Positions 58,073 to 64,000 of a DNA stretch of 64,000 nucleotides are shown here, piece by piece; positions within the stretch are counted from its first letter, which is position 1, and the number at the start of each line of letters is the position of its first letter. Location of the stretch: the NCBI GenBank assembly GCA_944321765.1, contig CALUMQ010000026.1, positions 124,001-188,000 of the forward strand, in the 5' to 3' direction. Under the pieces are notes generated by a model. That model saw only the letters and a list, made by a program, of their open reading frames with translations, searched no databases and was not told where the DNA came from. This DNA is from an uncultured Alistipes sp. Its GTDB lineage: Bacteria > Bacteroidota > Bacteroidia > Bacteroidales > Rikenellaceae. The position numbers were made by a program, and so were the translations under genes.

Positions 58073-59055
58073 CAGTCGAAAAATTCATCGGTTCGCGGCC
58101 GGGGTCTCTCGGCCGGCTGTTCGTCTGTCGGCTGTGCGGCGGGAGCCGCCAGCGCCTCGTCGAACGAGACCTCGGCGAGCGAGTCGGCGCGCTGCTGCTC
58201 CTCAAGCCGCCGCTCTTCGGCGGCTGCAGCCGCCTGCTTCTGGGCCTCGGCGCGGCGTTTGGCGAGCTTCTCTTCGTCGAGCGTGAGCCTCAGGGATACC
58301 TTCGATCCCAGGGCGGCGCTGCGCTCGGCACCCGGCGTCTGGAGGTAGACGCGGGCATCCTTCTGGTTGAGGAGGTTGATCCCCTCGTCGAAGTCGATGC
58401 GTCCGATGTTGAGTCCCAGCTCCCAGAGACGGCTCTTGGCCTGGGCCAGGGGGTATCCCACGACCTGGGGCACGATGGTCGTTCCGGCGCCCTCCTCCAC
58501 GCCGACGTAGAGCGTGACCCCGGAGCCCATTTCGGCTTCGAGACGGCTGTTCGGCGTGACGGGTTTTCCCTCGAAATACTCTTCGAGGACGTAGTTCGTG
58601 GCCATGTCGGGGCGGTAGACGAGTTCGCTGATTTCGAGGCCTCCGATTTCGAGCATGTTCTTGGCCTGGCGCAGCGAGCGTCCCGCGACGTAGGGCACGG
58701 GGACGATCTTCTGCCGGAAGGAGTTGATCGTGACGTAGATCTTGCGTCCGGGCTTCACCTCCACGCCGCCCTCGGGCAACTGGTCGAGGATGATGCCGCC
58801 TTCGTAGGCGGGTACGAAGAGCGAGTCGTTGATCTGGATGTTCAGGTCGTACTTGCGGGCGATCTCGCAGGCCTTGTCGATGGGGAATCCCGAGAAGTCG
58901 GGGACCGTACGCCGGGCGCCGTGGCGGGTTCCGATCTGCATGAGCAGGTGGGCGGCGACGGCCATGGCGAGGATGATGGCGACGATCAGCGAGATGTTCC
59001 AGAGCAGGGGTCGCTGGCGGAGCTTCTGGATGAAGTTTTCACTCTTTTTCTTCAT
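58072..59055 (-). CDS. PASTA-domain membrane protein
   Basis: The 327-residue protein has one N-terminal membrane helix (LWNISLIVAIILAMAVAAHL) and three PASTA domains outside (starting at TVPDFSGFPIDKACEIARKY, KIVPVPYVAGRSLRQAKNML and TIVPQVVGYPLAQAKSRLWE). PASTA domains bind cell-wall fragments. Here there is no kinase or penicillin-binding domain attached, as is common for Bacteroidota stand-alone PASTA proteins. The C-terminal 80 residues are charged and Ala/Glu-rich, probably disordered. It follows the LptG-like gene by ten bases and overlaps the rluD start. Confidence 0.88.
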   Translation of the reverse strand: MKKKSENFIQKLRQRPLLWNISLIVAIILAMAVAAHLLMQIGTRHGARRTVPDFSGFPIDKACEIARKYDLNIQINDSLFVPAYEGGIILDQLPEGGVEVKPGRKIYVTINSFRQKIVPVPYVAGRSLRQAKNMLEIGGLEISELVYRPDMATNYVLEEYFEGKPVTPNSRLEAEMGSGVTLYVGVEEGAGTTIVPQVVGYPLAQAKSRLWELGLNIGRIDFDEGINLLNQKDARVYLQTPGAERSAALGSKVSLRLTLDEEKLAKRRAEAQKQAAAAAEERRLEEQQRADSLAEVSFDEALAAPAAQPTDEQPAERPRPRTDEFFD

Positions 59056-59065
59056 GGCGGGAATG

Positions 59066-60169
59066 TTATTTCGGGGCCTTCCGGTAGAGGTAGACGGCGA
59101 TTCCGAGGTAGATGATGTTTGGCAGCCAGACGGCGAGTCCGGGCGGCAGCGATCCGCTCTTGGCGAACTCCTCGAAGAAGCGGTTGAAGAGGATGTAGGA
59201 GAAGCAGAGCGCCGTTCCGATGCCGATGTGGAGACCTGTTCCGCCGCGGACCTTGCGTGAGGAGAGCGAGACGCCGATCAGCGTGAGGATGAAGGTCGAG
59301 AGGGGGTATGCGTAGCGGGCGTGCTGTTCGACCTTGATGATGTTGATCGAGTCGGAGCCCTTTGCCTCCTGCTGGTGGAGGAACTCCCCGAGCTCGGAGA
59401 TGTTCATGGTCTGTATGAGGTCGTTGATCTCGCCGAGCTCCGTGACGTCGAGGTTGATGAGCGTGTCGAGGTTGCGGTACTGCTCAAAGGTCTCCACGCC
59501 CAGGGAGTCGAAGTCGCGCTTGACGTACCGCGGGGCGGTCCAGCGGCGGGTTTCGGGGTTGAACGTCACGTCGGAGGCTTCGAGCGAATGGGTCATCGTG
59601 CCGCTGTCGTAGCTTTCGAGGGCGAAGAACGAGGCGCGGTGTCCGCCGTCGCTGTATCCGCGGATGTAGGCGAAGACGCCGGGTTCGATCTGCCGGTATA
59701 TGTGGTAGTTGTACTTGGTGTTCTGCTTGCGTTTGATGTACTGCTGCTCGAAGGCGACGATGTGCCGCTGCGAGCGGGGTATGAGCCAGAGGTTGAGCGT
59801 CAGCGAGAGCGATCCGATGATCAGCGCCCCGAGGAAGTAGGGCCACATCAGACGGCGGAACGACATGCCGCCCGACAACATGGCGACGATCTCGGTCTGA
59901 TAGGCCATCTTCGAGGTGAAGAAGATGCAGGCGATGAAGGTGAAGAGGCCGCTGAACTGGTTGATGAAGAAGGGGATGAAGTTGAGGTAGTACTCGAAGA
60001 TCACCTCCTTGAAGGGGGCGTGGAGTTCGGTGAAGTCGTCGACCTTTTCGACATAGTCGAAGACCACCACGATGACGATGATCATCGAGATGGCGAAGAA
60101 GTAGGTCATCAGGAACTTGCCCAGTATGTATCGGTCCAGGATCTTGAATCCGGGGAATTTCAGTCTCAT
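59066..60169 (-). CDS. LptF/LptG-family (YjgP/YjgQ) permease
   Basis: Part of the lipopolysaccharide export bridge, it extracts LPS from the inner membrane with LptB. The 367-residue protein has three N-terminal helices (FLMTYFFAISMIIVIVVVFD, FINQFSGLFTFIACIFFTSK, LIIGSLSLTLNLWLIPRS), a periplasmic beta domain (about 130-270) and three C-terminal helices. MRLKFPGFKILDRYILGKFL is a usual start. The start Met (60169) is taken rather than 60178, since the -7 element overlaps the extra residues. One subunit only is encoded here. Confidence 0.88.
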   Translation of the reverse strand: MRLKFPGFKILDRYILGKFLMTYFFAISMIIVIVVVFDYVEKVDDFTELHAPFKEVIFEYYLNFIPFFINQFSGLFTFIACIFFTSKMAYQTEIVAMLSGGMSFRRLMWPYFLGALIIGSLSLTLNLWLIPRSQRHIVAFEQQYIKRKQNTKYNYHIYRQIEPGVFAYIRGYSDGGHRASFFALESYDSGTMTHSLEASDVTFNPETRRWTAPRYVKRDFDSLGVETFEQYRNLDTLINLDVTELGEINDLIQTMNISELGEFLHQQEAKGSDSINIIKVEQHARYAYPLSTFILTLIGVSLSSRKVRGGTGLHIGIGTALCFSYILFNRFFEEFAKSGSLPPGLAVWLPNIIYLGIAVYLYRKAPK

Positions 60170-60175
60170 AGCCCA

Positions 60176-60183
60176 CAAATGTA
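60176..60183 (-). promoter_or_regulatory. Possible -7 element for lptG-PASTA-rluD
   Basis: Leftward TACATTTG, perfect TAnnTTTG, only seven bases before the start codon, so a transcript would have almost no leader. No -33 seen. Confidence 0.4.
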
Positions 60184-60281
60184 CGACATTTCGCGCGAAA
60201 AACGTACGTTTTTCCCAAATAATGAACTTCGTCGAGGCGTGCGGCGGGTTCTTGCGGCCGGTGTGCGGCCGATGTGCGGGG

Positions 60282-61412
60282 TCAGAGCCTGCGGGTGAGG
60301 CGTGTGACCATCTGCTCCTTCCACGCCTTGAAGTCTCCGGCGAGGATGTGCTCGCGGGCCATCGTTACCAGCCGCAGGTAGAAGGCGATGTTGTGCAGCG
60401 AGGCGATCTGCGCGGCGAGCATTTCGCCGCACGTGCAGAGGTGGTGCAGGTATGCCTTCGAGTAGAGCGTGTCGACGAAGGCCGTGCCTTCGGGGTCGAT
60501 GGGCGAGAAGTCGTCCTCCCACTTCTTGTTGCGGATGTTGATGACCCCCTGCGCGGTGAACAACTGTCCGTTCCGGCCGTTCCGCGTGGGCATCACGCAG
60601 TCGAACATGTCCACGCCGCGCTCGATGGCCTCGAGGATGTTGACCGGAGTGCCGACGCCCATCAGGTAGCGGGGGCGGTCTTCGGGCAGGATGGCGTTCA
60701 CCACCTCGATCATCTCGTACATCACCTCGGTGGGTTCGCCGACGGCCAACCCGCCGATGGCATATCCGTCGGCGTCGTACTGGCGGACGTTTTCGGCGGC
60801 ATGGGCCCTGAGGTCGGGGTATGTGCACCCCTGCACGATGGGGAACAGCGCCTGGTAGTGGCCGTATTTGGGCGCGGTCTGGTGGTATCGGTTGAAACAT
60901 CTGTCGAGCCACCGCTCGGTGAGCGCCAGCGACTTGGCGGCGTATTCGCGCGGGGCGTCTCCCGGGGGGCACTCGTCGAAGGCCATCATGATGTCGGCGC
61001 CGATCGTGCGCTCGGTGTCGATCACGCTCTCGGGGGTGAAGAGGTGCTTCGAACCGTCGATGTGCGAGCGGAAATGGCACCCCTCTTCGGTGAGCTTGCG
61101 GCAGGCCGCCAGGGAAAACACCTGGAATCCGCCGCTGTCGGTGAGCATCGGGCCCTCCCAGGTCGAGAAGCGGTGCACGCCTCCGGCCCGTTCGAGAATC
61201 TCCATTCCCGGGCGCAGGTAGAGGTGGTAGGTGTTCGCGAGGATGATCTGCGCCCGGGCCTCGTCGCGCACGTCGCGGTGGAAGATCCCCTTGACGGTCG
61301 CCGCGGTGCCCACGGGCATGAAGATCGGCGTCAGAATGGTGCCGTGGTCGGTCTGCAGCGCACCGGCTCTGGCACGGGTCGCCGCGTCTTTGTGTTGAAG
61401 GGTGAATTTCAT
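60282..61412 (-). CDS. tgt: Queuine tRNA-ribosyltransferase
   Basis: It swaps guanine 34 for a queuine precursor in GUN-anticodon tRNAs. The 376-residue TIM barrel has HGTILTPIFMPVGTAATVKG, GGFQVFSLA with the substrate-binding region, the DMMAFDECPPGDAP loop region (Asp as base), GYAIGGLAVGEP and the nucleophile Asp in GVDMFDCVMPTRNGRNG. The Cys residues of the usual C-terminal zinc site (CxCxxC) are not where expected: FVDTLYSKAYLHHLCTCGEM stands there, and a Cys-x-Cys pair follows the YLHHL. The start 61412 gives MKFTLQHKDA. The promoter faces leftward. Confidence 0.92.
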   Translation of the reverse strand: MKFTLQHKDAATRARAGALQTDHGTILTPIFMPVGTAATVKGIFHRDVRDEARAQIILANTYHLYLRPGMEILERAGGVHRFSTWEGPMLTDSGGFQVFSLAACRKLTEEGCHFRSHIDGSKHLFTPESVIDTERTIGADIMMAFDECPPGDAPREYAAKSLALTERWLDRCFNRYHQTAPKYGHYQALFPIVQGCTYPDLRAHAAENVRQYDADGYAIGGLAVGEPTEVMYEMIEVVNAILPEDRPRYLMGVGTPVNILEAIERGVDMFDCVMPTRNGRNGQLFTAQGVINIRNKKWEDDFSPIDPEGTAFVDTLYSKAYLHHLCTCGEMLAAQIASLHNIAFYLRLVTMAREHILAGDFKAWKEQMVTRLTRRL

Positions 61413-61421
61413 AGTCAAATG

Positions 61422-61453
61422 TTGGGCAAAAATACGCAAAATATTTATCTTTG
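61422..61453 (+). promoter_or_regulatory. Promoter of the glycosyltransferase-sigma-rsmG genes
   Basis: TTG (61422-61424) and TATCTTTG (61446-61453) are 21 bases apart, 17 bases before the start codon. It overlaps the tgt promoter on the other strand. Confidence 0.65.
61427..61434 (-). promoter_or_regulatory. -7 element for tgt
   Basis: Leftward TATTTTTG, a perfect TAnnTTTG, 15 bases before the tgt start. No clear -33 element. Confidence 0.5.
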
Positions 61454-61469
61454 CACATATTTTGTCAAT

Positions 61470-62624
61470 ATGCAACTGGTCGATTCATTCCTGACGTGTT
61501 ACGGCTGGCCGGGCGTGGTGCTCGGCGGAGCGATGCTTGTGATGTTCGGCGTGCAGCTCTACTACTATGTTTTCGTCTACGGCCGCATCCCGGGTTACAG
61601 GAACAACCGTCGGGAACCGACCCTTGACGAGGCGCCTCCGGTGTCGGTCATCATCCCGATGTTCTCCGAGGACTACTCGTTCGTCGAGGAGCGTCTGCCG
61701 CTGATTCTGGCCCAGAGCTACCCCGATTTCGAGGTGGTGATCGTCTACGTGGGGCAGGATGGCGACTTCTACGAGGACCTCGCGCAGCTGAAGGCCTCCT
61801 TTCCGCAGATCGTGACGACGAAGATCCTGCTCGATCCGCGCTTCCCGATCTCGCGGAAGATGGCGCTCAACGTGGGCATCAAGTCGGCGCACTACGAACA
61901 CCTGATCTTCACGTCGACCGATGCCGTGGCGCAGACCGACCGGTGGCTGTCGCTCATGGCCAAGGGGTTCATGCGCGGAGAGATCGTCGTGGGATACTGC
62001 GGGGTGGAGCGCGCGAAGGGTTTCACGAACTACCTCATGCGCACGTGGCGGATGATGCATTCGGTCGACTGGATCGCCCGGGCCGTGCGTCATCGTCCCT
62101 ACCGGGGCACGCTGCACAACTTCGGCTTCACCAAACGCCTCTATTTCGGGGTCAACGGCTTCAGCCACCTGAACATGAACATCGGCGAGGACGACCTCTT
62201 CATGCAGCGGGTCATGACGCGCGACAACGTGAGCGTGATCCTCTCGCCGCGGGCGCTGCTGCGCGAGAAGACGTGGGGCGGAATGAAGTGGTGGATCTCC
62301 CAGTTGCGCTATTACGGATCGTCGTTCCGCTTCTACCCGCGCGGCGTGAAGCGCTACATCCGCGGGGAGCTCTTTTCACGGGCGCTCTTTTTCCTGGCGG
62401 TGCTCGGGGCGCTGGTGCTCATGCCGCTGGAGTACAAACTCACGGCCGCCGGGGTGCTGGCGGTACGCTACGCGATCGTAGCCGTCGAGGTTCGCCGCAT
62501 CGCCCGCCGTCTGGGCGAGGAGGGAATCGTGCTGCGCTACTTCCTGTATGACCTGCTGAGTCCGCTGTGGGCGGCAGCGCTGGGCGTGCTGCTGCTGCGC
62601 CGCGACGACCGCGTATGGAGATAG
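61470..62624 (+). CDS. Membrane-anchored family 2 glycosyltransferase
   Basis: This 384-residue GT2 protein has an N-terminal membrane helix (WPGVVLGGAMLVMFGVQLYY), then the GT-A domain with VSVIIPMFSEDYSFVEERLP and VVIVYVGQDGDFYEDLAQ. A region with LIFTSTDAVAQTDRWLSLM carries the TDA-type DXD equivalent, and VNGFSHLNMNIGEDDLFMQR gives the catalytic EDD motif. Two C-terminal helices end the protein (ALFFLAVLGALVLMPLEY and later). It resembles membrane glycosyltransferases making cell-surface polymers. The ECF sigma gene overlaps its 3' end by ten bases. Confidence 0.87.
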   Translation: MQLVDSFLTCYGWPGVVLGGAMLVMFGVQLYYYVFVYGRIPGYRNNRREPTLDEAPPVSVIIPMFSEDYSFVEERLPLILAQSYPDFEVVIVYVGQDGDFYEDLAQLKASFPQIVTTKILLDPRFPISRKMALNVGIKSAHYEHLIFTSTDAVAQTDRWLSLMAKGFMRGEIVVGYCGVERAKGFTNYLMRTWRMMHSVDWIARAVRHRPYRGTLHNFGFTKRLYFGVNGFSHLNMNIGEDDLFMQRVMTRDNVSVILSPRALLREKTWGGMKWWISQLRYYGSSFRFYPRGVKRYIRGELFSRALFFLAVLGALVLMPLEYKLTAAGVLAVRYAIVAVEVRRIARRLGEEGIVLRYFLYDLLSPLWAAALGVLLLRRDDRVWR

Positions 62625-63178
62625 CCGACTATATCGTAGCCGACGACCGGGAGCTGGTCCGCCGGGCGCTCGACGGGGACGATACCGCCTTCGAGTACCT
62701 CTTCAACCGCTACCGGGATGCCATCCACACGCTCTTCGTGCAGCGGCTCGGGGGGACGAACGATGCCGACGACCTGCTGCAGGAGACCTTCATCAAGGTC
62801 TACATCAACCTCCACCGCTACAGCGCGGAGTATACCTTCGGACAGTGGGTCTACACCATCGCGCGCAACACGTTCATCGACTACGTGCGCCGGCGTCAGG
62901 AGGATCTTCCGATCGACGAACGCTTCACGGCTCCGGCGTCGAACGCCCCGACCCCCGAGGAGAGCTTCATCAACCTCCAGCAGCGGACGCAGATCGAGCA
63001 CTATCTCGAGCGGCTGACGCCGCGCTACCGGCAGCTGATCGTCATGCGCTTCTTCGAGGAGTACTCCTACGAGGAGATTGCCTCGAAACTCTCACTGCCG
63101 CTGGGGACCGTGAAGACACAGATCCACCGGGCGCGGGAGCAGATGTGCCGGATGATCACCGAGGGCGAGCAGCATTGA
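62615..63178 (+). CDS. ECF-type RNA polymerase sigma factor
   Basis: The 187-residue sigma-70 family protein has region 2 (FEYLFNRYRDAIHTLFVQRL, then DADDLLQETFIKVYINLHRY and TIARNTFIDYVRRRQED) and region 4 (RYRQLIVMRFFEEYSYEEIA and LGTVKTQIHRAREQM), joined by a short linker. It starts inside the glycosyltransferase stop region with a ten-base overlap, so it is translated from the same mRNA. No anti-sigma gene follows; the next gene is rsmG. Its regulon is unknown. Confidence 0.92.
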   Translation: MEIADYIVADDRELVRRALDGDDTAFEYLFNRYRDAIHTLFVQRLGGTNDADDLLQETFIKVYINLHRYSAEYTFGQWVYTIARNTFIDYVRRRQEDLPIDERFTAPASNAPTPEESFINLQQRTQIEHYLERLTPRYRQLIVMRFFEEYSYEEIASKLSLPLGTVKTQIHRAREQMCRMITEGEQH

Positions 63179-63256
63179 CCGGGGAGCGCCGAAAGACCCG
63201 CCTGCGCCTCCGCGCGCCCCATCCTGGTTTATGGAAACTCCGCAACGAACGAGCCT

Positions 63257-63880
63257 ATGGAACTTATCGAGAAATATTTTCCCGACCTGACGGATCTCCA
63301 GCGCGAACGCTTTGCCGCGCTGTGGGATCTCTATGCCGACTGGAACGCGAAGATCAACGTCGTTTCGCGCAAGGACTTCGACCAGCTCTACCTGCGCCAC
63401 GTGCTGCACTCGCTGGCCATCGCCCGGGTGTGCCGCTTCGACGCCGGGGCGCGGGTGCTCGACGTGGGCTGCGGCGGGGGCTTCCCGTCCATCCCCCTGG
63501 CCATCCTCTTCCCGCAGACGCACTTTACGGCCGCCGACTCGATCCGCAAGAAGATCACCGTGGTCGAAGGGGTCTCGTCGAGCCTCGGGCTGACGAACCT
63601 CACGCCGCGGTGCGTGCGTGTCGAGACGCTCGCGGATCGTTACGACTACGTGGTTTCGCGGGCCGTTACGGCGATGCCGGAATTTGTCAAATGGGTGTGG
63701 GGAAAGCTCGACCGCGGACAGCACGGCTCGCTGCCCAACGGCATTCTCTACCTCAAGGGCGGGGATCTGGCCGAGGAGCTGGCCCGCACGGGCCTTCGGT
63801 GGGACGTGTATGACATCCCGGCCTTCTTCGACGAGCCGTTCTTCGAGACGAAGAAGGTGGTCTATACGCCTAAAAAGTGA
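63257..63880 (+). CDS. rsmG: 16S rRNA (guanine-527 N7) methyltransferase
   Basis: It methylates G527 of 16S rRNA. The 207-residue protein opens LIEKYFPDLTDLQRERFAAL, then YADWNAKINVVSRKDFDQLY with the RsmG pattern, motif I RVLDVGCGGGFPSIPLAILF, and KKITVVEGVSSSLGLTNL. The conserved VVSRAVTAMPEFVKW segment follows (SRA motif). It lies 78 bases after the sigma gene and may be cotranscribed or separate. Confidence 0.94.
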   Translation: MELIEKYFPDLTDLQRERFAALWDLYADWNAKINVVSRKDFDQLYLRHVLHSLAIARVCRFDAGARVLDVGCGGGFPSIPLAILFPQTHFTAADSIRKKITVVEGVSSSLGLTNLTPRCVRVETLADRYDYVVSRAVTAMPEFVKWVWGKLDRGQHGSLPNGILYLKGGDLAEELARTGLRWDVYDIPAFFDEPFFETKKVVYTPKK

Positions 63881-63936
63881 TTTTGCGAAGAGGCGGTTTT
63901 GTGAATAATTAAGGCGATTTTGCGGATCCGGCCTTG

Positions 63937-64000
63937 TCACGGCTCCTTTTTGGCGTGGTCGAGAATCCGCTGCAGATTCGCCATCAGTGTCTCGGCGTCG
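63937..64000 (-). CDS. 3' end of an unidentified leftward gene
   Basis: The last 64 bases, read leftward, encode about 20 residues ending LMANLQRILDHAKKEP and a TGA stop. Too little is visible to assign a family. The start lies to the right of the window. Confidence 0.45.
   Translation of the reverse strand, partial: DAETLMANLQRILDHAKKEP

Noticed and set aside
1-64000. CRISPR arrays, tRNA, rRNA and insertion sequences
   Set aside because: Nothing with regular spacers, tRNA arms, rRNA conservation or a transposase was noticed when reading both strands by eye; this is not a computed search.

Overview
The window looks like chromosome from a fairly GC-rich member of the Bacteroidota, most likely an Alistipes-like Rikenellaceae. 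Three things point there. Many genes have a TAnnTTTG -7 element, in several cases with a TTG or TTTG about 20 bases upstream. The glycan locus starts with a NusG-like UpxY antiterminator. Several housekeeping genes belong to Bacteroidota-type families (DUF4296 lipoprotein, Big_5 Ig-like lipoprotein, YgiQ-type radical SAM protein). The genus is an inference from sequence style, not from a marker gene. No tRNA, rRNA or CRISPR array was recognised.

Layout. 1-3.3 kb: the 5' part of kbl (leftward), galE, then rplY-pth. 3.3-21.55 kb: one long rightward Wzx/Wzy-type surface polysaccharide locus. It has a clear promoter with a 193-base leader, upxY, an unknown 299-residue gene, a WecA-type initiating transferase, an SLBB export protein, a Wzz chain-length protein, rfbA-C-D-B for dTDP-L-rhamnose, a flippase, four glycosyltransferases, a polymerase-like membrane protein, an acyltransferase and a deacetylase, ending in a strong hairpin. 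Base composition changes from GC-rich to very AT-rich inside the flippase gene, as expected when a variable glycan cassette is exchanged beside conserved flanks. 21.6-27 kb: leftward housekeeping genes (kdsC-like phosphatase, DUF2520 oxidoreductase, BrkB/YihY membrane protein, a SAM methyltransferase, ComEC).

27.05-35.33 kb: a compact leftward block of nine phage-type genes (two tail or baseplate-like proteins, a small possible DNA-binding protein, ClpP-like prohead protease, major capsid protein, portal, head connector-like protein, holin, P5-type lysin). No terminase, tape measure, integrase or replication gene is present. It is driven by a good promoter at 35.76-35.79 kb with a leader of about 420 bases containing tandem repeats and DnaA-box-like sequences. 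I consider this block the best candidate for an undescribed system, either a domesticated particle or a packaging-deficient remnant.

35.9-47.7 kb: rightward genes: a shortened MqnA-like protein, a CorA transporter, a second flippase, holB, folK, several envelope lipoproteins and a beta-barrel, rbfA, a LolE/FtsX-type permease and a DUF4296 lipoprotein. 47.9-50.9 kb: leftward GH2 glycosidase and lipoprotein mutarotase. 51-53.5 kb: xerD diverging from prmA-recO. 53.6-61.4 kb: leftward YgiQ, MalY/PatB, PASTA protein-rluD, LptF/G-type permease and tgt. 61.5-63.9 kb: rightward glycosyltransferase, ECF sigma factor and rsmG. The last 64 bases hold the end of an unidentified leftward gene.
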